This document shows, in pieces, positions 10,600 to 18,828 of a DNA stretch of 64,000 bases. The notes beneath the pieces are model-generated. The model saw nothing but the letters and a program-made list of their open reading frames with translations, made no database searches and was not told the origin of the DNA. Made by a program: the position numbers and the translations under genes. The DNA comes from UBA9926 sp018645765 (GTDB lineage: Bacteria; Pseudomonadota; Gammaproteobacteria; Pseudomonadales; Azotimanducaceae): NCBI GenBank assembly GCA_949372755.1, contig CASIBO010000005.1, positions 1 through 64,000 of the forward strand, in the 5' to 3' direction. The first letter of the stretch is position 1; the number at the start of each line of letters is the position of its first letter.

Positions 10600-11370
10600 A
10601 TGGAACGAGAGACAGATCCCCTAACTCAGGCGAACAATCACCATGGAGCAGGGCCAATATTGGAGCCGGTTATGCGAGCCTCGACCGCCGGCTCTGAACA
10701 GTTCGAAGACTTTGTGCGATTTATCCTTAATCTGAATCAAGGTCAACAAACAACCAAACGCAGCATTCCGGGTATCATAATCAAAGAGCTTTTGATGTTG
10801 CACTGGTTTGAAAAAAACCAGGCTTTATCGATTGAGGATGTCAAAAAGGCGCTCCCCATTGCCCCAAAACTGATTAATCGTTTGTTCGCCTATTTTTTGC
10901 GCTGCGGAGCCCACCGGGTCGTTGGCGATCAACTGCTGCCGACAACGCACCAAATCGAGAAGATTCGCAACACTCTCATCGCTTCAGGTGCTCGGTTTAC
11001 CTCAACAGATGACCACTTTGGTTTACGGGTAAAAGACCCTTTATTCAGCACCTCTAGCCAATATAGCCTGATGCATTTACCCTTTGAAGGTAAGCTCTCT
11101 GGGCAATACACTCGTGCCGATCTGATCCTGTGGAAGTCCTTTTTTCGGCGCCCCAAATTTTGCTTAAGCAGCCAAGATATTGCGACAGAAGCGCGCATTC
11201 CAAAAAGCACGTTATCAACCTTGTTGGAAGCGGCAAGAACACTCGGATTTGTGACTCAGCAGGAAGACCCTAGCGACTGCCGGATTGTTCGCTGGCGGCT
11301 CAATCCGTTGCACTCGACGTTTCGCTTAAAGGAGGCCCTCCTCCGAAGGCAGTTTTTTTACGACACTTGA
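10600..11370 (+). CDS. Hypothetical protein with two winged-helix-like regions
   Basis: A 256-residue soluble protein starting at ATG 10600. An open reading upstream to 10465 has no plausible start context. Two regions look like helix-turn-helix folds: residues about 50-95 (IKELLMLHWFEKNQALSIEDVKKAL...) and the C-terminal third, SSQDIATEARIPKSTLSTLLEAARTLGFVTQQ, followed by a wing-like DPSDCRIVRWRLNPL. The second is MarR-like in pattern. I do not recognise a named family. A DNA-binding regulator is inferred from these patterns only. It stands alone between the Cys-rich ORF and the convergent enoyl-CoA hydratase, so context gives no target. Confidence 0.6.
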   Translation: MERETDPLTQANNHHGAGPILEPVMRASTAGSEQFEDFVRFILNLNQGQQTTKRSIPGIIIKELLMLHWFEKNQALSIEDVKKALPIAPKLINRLFAYFLRCGAHRVVGDQLLPTTHQIEKIRNTLIASGARFTSTDDHFGLRVKDPLFSTSSQYSLMHLPFEGKLSGQYTRADLILWKSFFRRPKFCLSSQDIATEARIPKSTLSTLLEAARTLGFVTQQEDPSDCRIVRWRLNPLHSTFRLKEALLRRQFFYDT

Positions 11371-11414
11371 CGCCGACTGTAAACAGCCCGCAGCCACAAA
11401 GCCCCTTAAACCCG

Positions 11415-12215
11415 CTACTGCCCTTTGAATTCAGCAGGACGCTTTTCCAAGAAACTCGCAACCCCTTCTCGATGATCTTCAGTTTGAAACAGCACCCCTA
11501 ACGTTTGAGAAACCCAGGACCCCATGTCGTGATAATCACCATAAAAGCTACGGCGCAAGCCTTCCTTCAAGTAGCGCACCGCTAGCGGCGGATTGTCCGC
11601 GATTTTTCGCGCCAAGGTATGGGCTGCAGTCAGCAAACCATCATGGGGCTCATACGATAACAGCAAGCCAATTTTCATCGCCTCCTGCGCATCAATAACG
11701 TCCCCTGTGTACAACAACTCTGCCGCTTTTTGCGGCCCGACCAAATGCGGAAGTCGGGTTAGTCCGCCGACATCCGAGACCAATCCCCGTTTTACAAACA
11801 ACTCTCCGAACTTCGCTTTATCTGAGGCAATTCTGAAATCTGCCATGAGCGCCAGGTCCATACCCCATCCCACCGCCGCGCCATTTACGGCGGCGATAAT
11901 CGGTCGATCACAATCCAAAATGGCTGCGGCAGCAGGCGTAATGCCCGGTCGCACGGCACGCAATCTGGCATGTGACGCGCTGGCATCGCCCGTCATCAGC
12001 TCCTTAACATCATCGCCCGAGCAAAAGGCTGGGTCCGTACCGGTCAGAATAATGCAGCGGACTTGTTCATCGGCCTGCAACGCCCGAAAAACCGCCTCTA
12101 ACTCGGCGTAAGCCTGGCGATTCAAAGCATTACGTGCCTCTGGCCGGCAAATGGTTACAACCGCCACGTGATCCTCAAGGCTCAGTGTCATGGTGGTTAA
12201 TTCAGATAAATTCAT
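11415..12215 (-). CDS. Enoyl-CoA hydratase/isomerase family protein
   Basis: A 266-residue crotonase-fold enzyme. It shows the CoA-binding segment RPEARNALNRQAYAELE, the oxyanion-hole region DPAFCSGDDVKEL, a second oxyanion-hole segment AAVNGAAVGWGMDLALMADF, and FGELFVKRGLVSDVGGLTRLP. The second catalytic acid is in a VSDVGG context like PaaG-type isomerases, so hydration or isomerisation of an acyl-CoA is likely but the substrate is open. ATG 12215 is preceded by TTGGAGCGCGCG, a good ribosome site. A longer frame starts at 12257 but adds nothing conserved. It is downstream of ald on the same strand, 146 bp away, probably a separate unit. Confidence 0.88.
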   Translation of the reverse strand: MNLSELTTMTLSLEDHVAVVTICRPEARNALNRQAYAELEAVFRALQADEQVRCIILTGTDPAFCSGDDVKELMTGDASASHARLRAVRPGITPAAAAILDCDRPIIAAVNGAAVGWGMDLALMADFRIASDKAKFGELFVKRGLVSDVGGLTRLPHLVGPQKAAELLYTGDVIDAQEAMKIGLLLSYEPHDGLLTAAHTLARKIADNPPLAVRYLKEGLRRSFYGDYHDMGSWVSQTLGVLFQTEDHREGVASFLEKRPAEFKGQ

Positions 12216-12361
12216 CGCGCGCTCCAATTGATTGGATGAGACTTCGTTTATAGCCAAGTCGCACGCATTTGTCTAAAGCGCCGTTGTACCCATTGTCTTA
12301 AGTTAATTGATGGTCTGATACCTGTCGATGACTCAGCTGATTTGAAAACCAGCGGCTTGGG

Positions 12362-13480
12362 TTACTCGAATCCAAGCCCCTTGGGCCGCTCAAAAGGCAA
12401 TTGATGCGCCTCGGCAACTGCTTTTGACGTCAACTGACCTTGGTAGGTGGCAAGACCATTTCGAAGATGCCGATCGCTGTTTAACGCACCTGTCACCCCT
12501 TGCTCAGCCAGCGCCAGCACAAAAGGCAGGGTCGCATGATTGAGTGCTGCGCTTGAGGTTTTAGGGACCGCACCGGGCATATTCGCAACACAGTAGTGCA
12601 CCACGTCATGCAGCACGAAGTAAGGATCGTCATGGGTCGTCGCACGAGAGGTTTCAAAGCAACCGCCCTGATCAATCGCCACATCGACGAGCACGGTGCC
12701 TTCCGACATTGTTTGGACCATTTGTTCTGTTACCAGCTTGGGCGCAGAAGCACCCGGCACCAATACCGAACCGATGATTAAATCAGCATCTCGAACGGCC
12801 GCTTCAAGCCCATCTTGGGTGGCATAACGGGTTTGCAATTGATGACCAAATTGATCATCGAGCGCTCGTAGCACCGGTAAACTCTTATCAAAAACACTCA
12901 CCCTGGCCCCAAGGCCAATCGCCATTGCCGCCGCATGCCGACCCACGACGCCGCCGCCTAAAATGACAACGTCTGCCCGCTCGACACCCGGCACGCCGCC
13001 AAGCAATATCCCTTTGCCGCCATGGGAGCGTTCAAGGCACATCGCGCCGGCCTGAATCGACATCCGCCCGGCAACTTCTGACATTGGCGCTAAAAGGGGT
13101 AGTCGGTTGTTATGGTCGGTCACCGTCTCATAAGCAATACAGCAGGCTTGGGATGCCAGTAAATCCTCGGTTTGCGCGCGATCCGGCGCGAGATGGAGAT
13201 AAGTGAATAAAGTGTGCCGTGCAGTCAAGAGCGCCCTTTCAGCGCTTTGCGGCTCTTTGACTTTCACCACAAGCTCGGCTGCATCAAAGACCGCTTCGGG
13301 CGAATCCAAAATCACGGCGCCTGCTTGGACATAGTCCGCATCGGCATACCCTGCGCCAACGCCCGCACTCGTTTCAACCAATACCCGATGTCCCCGCTGG
13401 GTTAACTCTCTGACCGACGCAGGCAACAACCCGACACGGTACTCATGATTTTTGATCTCTTTTGGAATACCAATTTCCAT
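12362..13480 (-). CDS. ald: Alanine dehydrogenase
   Basis: A 372-residue L-alanine dehydrogenase (L-alanine + NAD+ + H2O to pyruvate + NH4+ + NADH), the usual full length for the family. It begins MEIGIPKEIKNHEYRVG. It carries the expected substrate residues R15, K75 (VVKVKEP) and H96 (YLHLAPD), and the Rossmann motif GGGVVG at 175-180. The enzyme is cytoplasmic and works as a hexamer in known members. It is divergent from an Lrp/AsnC-type regulator only 131 bp away, a classic local regulator pair for amino-acid catabolism. Inverted repeats in between (13516-13566) are likely operators. Its direction of use (alanine breakdown or ammonium assimilation) cannot be seen from the sequence. Confidence 0.95.
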   Translation of the reverse strand: MEIGIPKEIKNHEYRVGLLPASVRELTQRGHRVLVETSAGVGAGYADADYVQAGAVILDSPEAVFDAAELVVKVKEPQSAERALLTARHTLFTYLHLAPDRAQTEDLLASQACCIAYETVTDHNNRLPLLAPMSEVAGRMSIQAGAMCLERSHGGKGILLGGVPGVERADVVILGGGVVGRHAAAMAIGLGARVSVFDKSLPVLRALDDQFGHQLQTRYATQDGLEAAVRDADLIIGSVLVPGASAPKLVTEQMVQTMSEGTVLVDVAIDQGGCFETSRATTHDDPYFVLHDVVHYCVANMPGAVPKTSSAALNHATLPFVLALAEQGVTGALNSDRHLRNGLATYQGQLTSKAVAEAHQLPFERPKGLGFE

Positions 13481-13515
13481 ATCGCCTCAGACTAATGGCC
13501 GGGTGGATCCAAATT

Positions 13516-13566
13516 ATATCGATTATTGATATGTCAAACTTGCTGTTATTAGCGCTCTATTTAGAG
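13516..13566. promoter_or_regulatory. Putative Lrp-type operators between ald and lrp
   Basis: Two imperfectly spaced dyads lie in the ald/lrp divergent gap: ATATC-N7-GATAT (13516-13532) and CTCTA-N2-TAGAG (13555-13566). The AT-rich first dyad resembles the loose Lrp/AsnC binding pattern. Assignment is inference from position and symmetry. Confidence 0.5.
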
Positions 13567-13611
13567 AATAATCGGCCATCTAAACAAAAAAACAGTAGAA
13601 ATTAATTCATT

Positions 13612-14088
13612 ATGCCCAATATAAAGACAAAATCTCTGGACAGAATTGACTTGAAGATCCTTCGTTTGTTGCAAGGCAACGCACGCCTCACCCATACCGC
13701 CCTCGCCGAGGCCGTCGGCCTCAGTCACACGCCTTGCAGCGAACGGGTTCGGAACTTGGAGCAGCAAGATTTCATTCAGGGTTACCATGCCCGATTAAAC
13801 CCATCTTTACTCAAGCTTGGGCTATTGGTGTTTGTCGAAATCACGCTCACTCGGACCTCAAGCGATGCCTTTGCGGCCTTCAGTGAAGCTGTCTTACAGT
13901 TACCACAAGTTTTAGAGTGTCATTTGGTTTCTGGCAACTTCGATTACCTGATTAAAGCTCGGGTGGCCGACATGGTCGCCTATCGCAAGCTCCTCGGCGA
14001 AACACTGCTCACCTTACCCGGCGTCAGCGATTCTAGAACGTACGTGGTCATGGAAGAGGTTAAAGAGCAGAACAGCTTAACGGTGTAG
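13612..14088 (+). CDS. Lrp/AsnC family transcriptional regulator
   Basis: A 158-residue regulator with an N-terminal winged helix-turn-helix (LDRIDLKILRLLQGNARLTHTALAEAVGLSHTPCSERV, residues about 9-46) and a C-terminal RAM/AsnC ligand-binding domain (VECHLVSG-like segment at ECHLVSGNFDYLIKARV). It is divergent from ald, and such adjacent Lrp members usually act as amino-acid-responsive activators of that gene (alanine as ligand in several systems). Autoregulation is common in the family and fits the dyads upstream. The exact effector here is inferred. Confidence 0.92.
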   Translation: MPNIKTKSLDRIDLKILRLLQGNARLTHTALAEAVGLSHTPCSERVRNLEQQDFIQGYHARLNPSLLKLGLLVFVEITLTRTSSDAFAAFSEAVLQLPQVLECHLVSGNFDYLIKARVADMVAYRKLLGETLLTLPGVSDSRTYVVMEEVKEQNSLTV

Positions 14089-14192
14089 CACACAGCTTAT
14101 AGGCATGACCGATTTCACCTAGGACTGATACTGCCGCAAAGACCTAAAAACCTGTGCTACCATCAAAGGATTACCTGCCTTCAAGAGCCCAT

Positions 14193-14849
14193 ATGGAATT
14201 TTCAGACACCGTTAAAAAACGATCCTCGATTCGAGCCTTTACCAATACGCCCGTTTCAAATGCCCAGATTACTGCTTTACTGGATCTTGCAGCCCGGTCA
14301 CCTTCTGGCGGCAACGTTCAACCTTGGCGAATTTTCGTCCTAAACGACGACGTTATGACACGCTTCAAACAAACCGTTCAAGACCATCCTGCTCCGGAGC
14401 AACCCAGCTACGCCATTTATCCTGATCAATTAAAAGACCCCTACCGCACCGCACGATTTGAAGTCGGCGAGATGATGTACACATTACTCGATATTCCACG
14501 GGATGATCGCGCTGGGCGCTTTGCGCGGTTAGCAGAAAATTATCAATTTTTCGGCGCGCCCGCTGCAATTTTTTGCTTTGTCGACCGCCAGATGGGGCCG
14601 CCTCAGTGGTCTGACTTGGGCATGTTTTTACAGACTTTTATGCTTGCGGCAACCGATGCGGGTTTGGCAACCTGCGCTCAGGAAGCCTGGGCGATGAAAC
14701 CCGAAACAGTGGCGCAGTTCGTCGGCGCCCCGGATGAACTCATGCTCTTCTGCGGCGTCGCAATTGGGCAGCCAGATACAAACGCCCCCGTCAACGCGCT
14801 CGTCAGCAAGCGTTTTTCGGTCGATGAATTCACGACCTTTGTTTCTTAA
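14193..14849 (+). CDS. Nitroreductase family FMN oxidoreductase
   Basis: A 218-residue flavin reductase of the nitroreductase fold. It opens with the FMN-binding pattern KKRSSIRAFTNTPV and LLDLAARSPSGGNVQPWRIFVL, and later has GMFLQTFMLAATDAGLATCAQEAW and IGQPD. Members reduce nitroaromatics, quinones or related substrates with NAD(P)H. ATG 14193 is chosen because the family start (MEFSDTVKKRSS) lies there; the frame is open to 14154. It follows lrp by 105 bp on the same strand and may be a separate transcript. Just downstream (14871-14880) is the perfect palindrome AGAACGTTCT. Confidence 0.9.
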   Translation: MEFSDTVKKRSSIRAFTNTPVSNAQITALLDLAARSPSGGNVQPWRIFVLNDDVMTRFKQTVQDHPAPEQPSYAIYPDQLKDPYRTARFEVGEMMYTLLDIPRDDRAGRFARLAENYQFFGAPAAIFCFVDRQMGPPQWSDLGMFLQTFMLAATDAGLATCAQEAWAMKPETVAQFVGAPDELMLFCGVAIGQPDTNAPVNALVSKRFSVDEFTTFVS

Positions 14850-14910
14850 ACCCCTTAATTGACTTGGTTAAGAACGTTCTGACTTAACACGGGGAAACCA
14901 CGGGTTCAAA

Positions 14911-15178
14911 AGCCTTTAGCGGTTCGAATAAGAGCCTTTAGCGGTTCTAATAAGAGCCTTTAGCGGGCCTTCGTAACAAGAGCCTTCAGCGGTTTTTGAT
15001 TAAGCCTTTAGCGGTTTTAACAAGAGCCTTCAGCGGCTTTAACAAGAATCCTTAGCGGTCTTAATAAGAGCCTTCAGCCGTTTTAAAGAAAGCCTTTAGC
15101 GGTTCTAATAAAAGCCTTCCGCGGTTTTTGATGAAGTCTTTGCCCTTCCTAACAAAAACCCTCAGCTGATTCTGATAT
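14911..15178 (+). repeat. 22-bp tandem repeat array upstream of imuAB
   Basis: About twelve degenerate direct repeats with starts at 14911, 14933, 14955, 14981, 15003, 15025, 15047, 15069, 15091, 15113, 15135 and 15157. Spacing is exactly 22 bp except for one 26-bp unit. The core is AGCCTTTAGCGG, variably AGCCTTCAGCGG, followed by a T/A-rich half such as TTCTAATAAG. The last two units are most diverged. There are no spacers between units, so it is not CRISPR. The units contain stops in all plus frames, so it is not coding. It lies in the 708-bp gap before imuA, about 170 bp upstream of the LexA box. Confidence 0.9.
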
Positions 15179-15349
15179 CAAGCGCCAGCTCTCTTATCCG
15201 CCTGAACAGAAAGCCAGCGGCGTCTTAACCGCGCCTAAAGAACAACGCAGAACACCCACTTTACCCAAGTCTGACTTGACCCAAACGACGCTTACACGGC
15301 TATCTCGAAATTTCATTCACGAATCAATGGTTCTGTAGGCTTGACAAAA

Positions 15350-15369
15350 TACTGTACTTATATACAGTA
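15350..15369 (+). promoter_or_regulatory. LexA (SOS) box controlling imuA-imuB
   Basis: The site TACTGTACTTATATACAGTA matches the gammaproteobacterial LexA consensus CTGT-N8-ACAG perfectly, with flanking TA on both sides. A TTGACA -35 hexamer lies just upstream at 15341-15346, so the box sits over the promoter spacer where LexA would block RNA polymerase. imuA starts 189 bp downstream. Confidence 0.93.
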
Positions 15370-15557
15370 CTTTGTAAGCAGTAAAAACACTTGGATAAGC
15401 CGGTACCGGCCCAAACAGGTCACTGTTTAAAAGAAATTAGGGCGCATCAAGCAAGGCCTGCAACATTGTCCAACCTGTTGCATCCACGACACAGGACGCG
15501 CCCCCAACACAATGCAGAGTCTGCAAAACCTATAGAGCAAGATATCCAACCACCGCC

Positions 15558-16484
15558 ATGAACAAAATCACGTCGCCTTCTAACACAAACCAAGATTTCA
15601 ACAACCTCAGCGTGACGGCTATACGCCATGGCGGCTTGAAGCACCCTTCTGACGCAATTCAAGACTTACTTGCTGCACCAACACTGTGGCGCGCAAGCCA
15701 TCACCAGAGCAGCCTTGATCATCAAACAGTGCTGCCCAGCGGCTATCGACAACTCGACAAAGCCCTACCCAATAATGGCTGGCCAACCGAGGGCCTCACA
15801 GAACTCCTTATCAGACAATTTGGCATCGGTGAATTACAAATACTATTGCCCGCTTTGGCCAACCTAAGTCAGCGCAGCCCGCACTGGATCGTATGGATTT
15901 CGCCACCGCACGTGCCTTACGCACCCGCACTATACGCAGCTGGGGTCCAGCTTGAGCGCATATTAATCATCCAGCCCAAAACAGCCAAGGAGGCCCTCTG
16001 GGCCGCAGAGCAATGCCTAAAATCACAGGCCTGCAGCGCCGTTTTAATGTGGCCTGAAAAAAACATCCGACCACAAGCGATCAGGCGACTACAAGTAGCA
16101 AGTAAAACCAACCAGACTTGGCAGGTGTTATTTCGAGATCTTAACGCACAAAAAATGCCCTCTCCGGCACCCTTAAGAATTACGCTAACCCCCGGTGAGC
16201 TCACGCATAGCAAGCAATCTCACCAGCATCAGGTTCGGGTTGAAGTCGTTAAACGCGCCGGCAGCTGGGCCAGTCCCGCTTTTGATCTCGGCGTGCCTTT
16301 AGCATCAAACAGCGCTGCCTTTAAGCCGATAACAGCGGTCATAGCGGCCCATTCAACCGCGCCAACAGCCAGCAGCCGCGCATTAAGATCCGTTATCACC
16401 CCACACGTCGATAAGCCCCTAGAGCCATTCTCCAACGCGTCCATATCCCAAGACCCCGTTCACGCTCACAACCCCTTCGTTTAA
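15558..16484 (+). CDS. imuA: ImuA, SOS mutasome accessory protein
   Basis: A 308-residue ImuA (SulA/RecA-like fold) protein, first gene of the imuA-imuB pair. The family hallmark is seen as VLPSGYRQLDKALPNNGWPTEGLTELL (residues about 57-83), then ELQILLPALANLSQRSPHWIVWISPP. A divergent, low-complexity tail follows after about residue 240. In the known ImuA-ImuB-DnaE2 system ImuA is needed for mutagenic translesion synthesis and connects to RecA. The gene is preceded by a LexA box and stops 5 bp before imuB, so the two are co-transcribed and probably translationally coupled. Start ATG 15558 is the only reasonable one before the conserved region. Confidence 0.92.
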   Translation: MNKITSPSNTNQDFNNLSVTAIRHGGLKHPSDAIQDLLAAPTLWRASHHQSSLDHQTVLPSGYRQLDKALPNNGWPTEGLTELLIRQFGIGELQILLPALANLSQRSPHWIVWISPPHVPYAPALYAAGVQLERILIIQPKTAKEALWAAEQCLKSQACSAVLMWPEKNIRPQAIRRLQVASKTNQTWQVLFRDLNAQKMPSPAPLRITLTPGELTHSKQSHQHQVRVEVVKRAGSWASPAFDLGVPLASNSAAFKPITAVIAAHSTAPTASSRALRSVITPHVDKPLEPFSNASISQDPVHAHNPFV

Positions 16485-16489
16485 GCATC

Positions 16490-18019
16490 ATGCGTAAAAA
16501 AGACCAACCCAAACTATGGCTTTGCCTTTATCTACCCAACCTTGCCCTCGAGGTTTTTTACCCGAGCAGGGCAAAGCAAATGCTAAGCGACGATCTTAAA
16601 CCGATTGCCATCATCCAACAGCAACGTATTGAAGCACTGTCATATCACGCCGCAGCGACCGGACTTACGGTCGGCACCATGGCCAGTCACGCCTACGCTT
16701 TATGCGAAACCTTGATCTGTATTGAGAAGTCCGCATCAAAAGAACACCGCGCGCTTGAACAGATTGCACAATGGCTTTATGAATTCACACCCAATGTTTC
16801 TCGGTATGGTGATCAGCATCTCATCCTTGAGGTTTCAAGCAGCCTAAAATTGTTCTCCGGGCTCAATCATCTCAAACATCTTATTGAAGAAAAAATCACG
16901 CACCTCGGTTATACGCCCAAAATTGGCGTCAGCCAGACCCCGCTTGCTGCAAAAATCAGTGCTGAAATCGATTGCCCGGATAATCACCAGCAGTCGCCAG
17001 GCATTGCCTTAAAAGCCTTGCAGCTGATTCATTTACAGCTGCCACCGGCAAGCATTATGAAACTTGAAAAAATGGGCATTACAATCTTGAAACAATTGAC
17101 CGATCTGCCTCGCCACACCTTAAAAAAGCGATTTGGCGACACCTTTATTCATTATCTTGAGCGCTTATTAGGCGAACGAGCCGATCCTCAGACCTTTATC
17201 AAGCCGGCACCTAAATTTGAGTCCGATATTTTTTTTATTAATACGATTGATAATCTGCAGTCGTTAATTTTTCCAATCAATCGATTACTCAACGAGCTCA
17301 GTGCTTTTTTAACGGTTCGCCAACTTCAGCTACAACACTTTAATTTACGACTGAACTATCGAGGCCAGCTTAAAAAAGTGTTATCCATCCATCTAGCGGC
17401 ACCCGACAATGATGCGGACTTATTTCTAAAGCTTTCCGAAATTAAGCTCAATCAAGTTCAAGCCGTACAGACCGTCGATGAATTAAGCCTCCGGGCCGAA
17501 GCGTTTCATCCTGCAAGACTAAAATCCAACCAACTCTTTCGCTCAGCACCCTTGCCTGACACTATGAGAAAGAACCAAAAGGGACAATCAAGCCAAGCTG
17601 CTCTGGATCCTGAAGCCCTCAAACAGGGCAACGATCTGTTGAACCTTCTACAACACCAACTCGAAACAACCGCATGCTTTGGTCTTCGTCTCGGCAACGA
17701 CCACAGGCCAGAGAAAGGTTGGGCACGAACAGACCTTACCCAGCACCTTGAGCAAAAATTAACGACAACCTTACCCGATTGGCCTGAACGACCCACTTTC
17801 TTGATTGAGCCCCCAAAACGGCTTCAAAAGCACTTAAACCCGTTACAACATCCTGACTTTGATTACATCAAAGGCCCTGAGCGGATTAATTCGGCCTGGT
17901 GGGATGGCGATGGTCAAAATCGAGACTATTATTTGTATCGATATCGGAAACAGGTGGTTTATTGGATCTTTTATCGCGCGTTAACCCATCGCTGGTACCT
18001 CCACGGTTTATTCTCCTAA
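16490..18019 (+). CDS. imuB: ImuB, Y-family-like polymerase component of the SOS mutasome
   Basis: A 509-residue ImuB. The N-terminal Y-family-like fold begins LWLCLYLPNLALEVFYP and includes ATGLTVGTMASHAYALC and PKIGVSQTPLAAKISAE. The usual catalytic acidic residues of Pol IV (the DxD at the start) are replaced here by Y-L-P-N, as expected for the inactive ImuB branch. A little-finger-like part follows (residues about 255-345). Downstream there is a Q-rich stretch (QGKGSSQAALDPEALKQ region) and a C-terminal ImuB domain with INSAWWDGDGQNRDYYLYR near residues 464-482. In known systems ImuB bridges the beta clamp and DnaE2. Here dnaE2 is 12.7 kb away. It lies 5 bp after imuA under the same LexA box. 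Confidence 0.94.
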   Translation: MRKKDQPKLWLCLYLPNLALEVFYPSRAKQMLSDDLKPIAIIQQQRIEALSYHAAATGLTVGTMASHAYALCETLICIEKSASKEHRALEQIAQWLYEFTPNVSRYGDQHLILEVSSSLKLFSGLNHLKHLIEEKITHLGYTPKIGVSQTPLAAKISAEIDCPDNHQQSPGIALKALQLIHLQLPPASIMKLEKMGITILKQLTDLPRHTLKKRFGDTFIHYLERLLGERADPQTFIKPAPKFESDIFFINTIDNLQSLIFPINRLLNELSAFLTVRQLQLQHFNLRLNYRGQLKKVLSIHLAAPDNDADLFLKLSEIKLNQVQAVQTVDELSLRAEAFHPARLKSNQLFRSAPLPDTMRKNQKGQSSQAALDPEALKQGNDLLNLLQHQLETTACFGLRLGNDHRPEKGWARTDLTQHLEQKLTTTLPDWPERPTFLIEPPKRLQKHLNPLQHPDFDYIKGPERINSAWWDGDGQNRDYYLYRYRKQVVYWIFYRALTHRWYLHGLFS

Positions 18020-18100
18020 AGCGCTCAGCACGGCGCCAATACAGACCTTGTAAAGCCTAAGTGATCGAATAGAATGCACTGACTTAAAGGAGAAAAAACG

Positions 18101-18559
18101 ATGACCGACCTTTACAGCATCACAGCAGACAGCATCACCGGCGACAGCATCTCGCTGTCTGAGTATCGCGATCAGGCCCTTTTAATTGTCAACCTAGCCA
18201 GTCAGTGAGGCCTTACCGGCCAGTACGCAGGTCTGCGTGCCTTACACAACACAGTCGATAATTTGACCGTCTTAGGCTTTCCCTGTAATCAGTTCGGGGC
18301 CCAAGAACCCGCCGGCAACGACGAAATCCTTGCCTTCGCAAAGGATCGATTCGACGTAAACTTTCCCATGTTCGCAAAAATTGACGTCAACGGGGATCAA
18401 GCAGCGCCGCTGTACCAGTGGCTAAAGATGCAAATCCCAGGCGATATTGGCTGGAACTTTACGAAGTACCTTGTTAACCCAAAAGGCGACGTCATCAAAC
18501 GCTTTGATCCTCAGGAAACACCCGAGGCGATCGGTGAGGCACTGGCTAATTTGCTCTAG
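18101..18559 (+). CDS. Glutathione peroxidase, probable selenoprotein
   Basis: Read from ATG 18101, with the good ribosome site TAAAGGAG, the protein starts MTDLYSITADSITGDSISLS and runs to LIVNLASQ. An in-frame TGA follows at 18206-18208 (codon 36), then GLTGQYAGLRALHN. GPx proteins read NVAS-C/U-GLT here, so TGA falls exactly on the catalytic Cys/Sec. The remaining tetrad is present: Gln64 in FPCNQFG, and Trp118 and Asn119 in WNFTKYLV. Total length is 152 residues, normal for bacterial GPx. Just after TGA, a 7-bp stem (18223-18229 with 18234-18240) closes a GGTC loop; the top, GCAGGTCTGC, is as in the E. coli fdhF SECIS loop as I recall it. Known role: reduction of peroxides with thiols, in the cytoplasm. 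Starting at 18263 would lose the active site. Confidence 0.9.
18223..18240 (+). promoter_or_regulatory. Putative bacterial SECIS hairpin of the GPx gene
   Basis: The RNA hairpin has the stem GTACGCA/TGCGTGC (one G-T pair) with loop GGTC. It starts 15 bases after the TGA codon at 18206-18208 and lies inside the coding region, where SelB needs it in bacteria. The GGTC loop matches the known SelB-bound apical loop type. Folding is by eye. Confidence 0.7.
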
Positions 18560-18630
18560 CTACGGGTTTGTGGGATCGTTTAATGAATTGATTCGGGCTT
18601 TGCGCCTCGCGTCATTTTGATACCGATCGG

Positions 18631-18654
18631 TCACGGCGGATTCACCCGCCGTGA
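18631..18654 (+). terminator. Hairpin after the GPx gene
   Basis: TCACGGCGG (18631-18639) and CCGCCGTGA (18646-18654) form a perfect 9-bp stem with a 6-base loop, 72 bp after the GPx stop. No T-run follows, so it is a weak intrinsic terminator or a transcript-end stabiliser. Confidence 0.5.
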
Positions 18655-18828
18655 TCTGTCAGAACCGGTGGCGCGTCGCCCAATGCCCGGCCCATCGAAA
18701 AGGCCCCAACCGCATGATGACGAAACCGCACTATCCGAGTCGATCCAAGCCATGATCCAAAATACCAGCAAGCCCTAGGCTCAACCCTGATATAAAGCAG
18801 TTTATCTACCCAGTTATCCGAGGCACCC

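Noticed and set aside
14911..15178. CRISPR array
   Set aside because: Units are contiguous with no unique spacers, are only 22 bp long and diverge from each other; no cas genes are nearby.
18263..18559. Truncated GPx starting at 18263
   Set aside because: It would lack the catalytic residue; the upstream frame from ATG 18101 with AAGGAG matches GPx without gaps.
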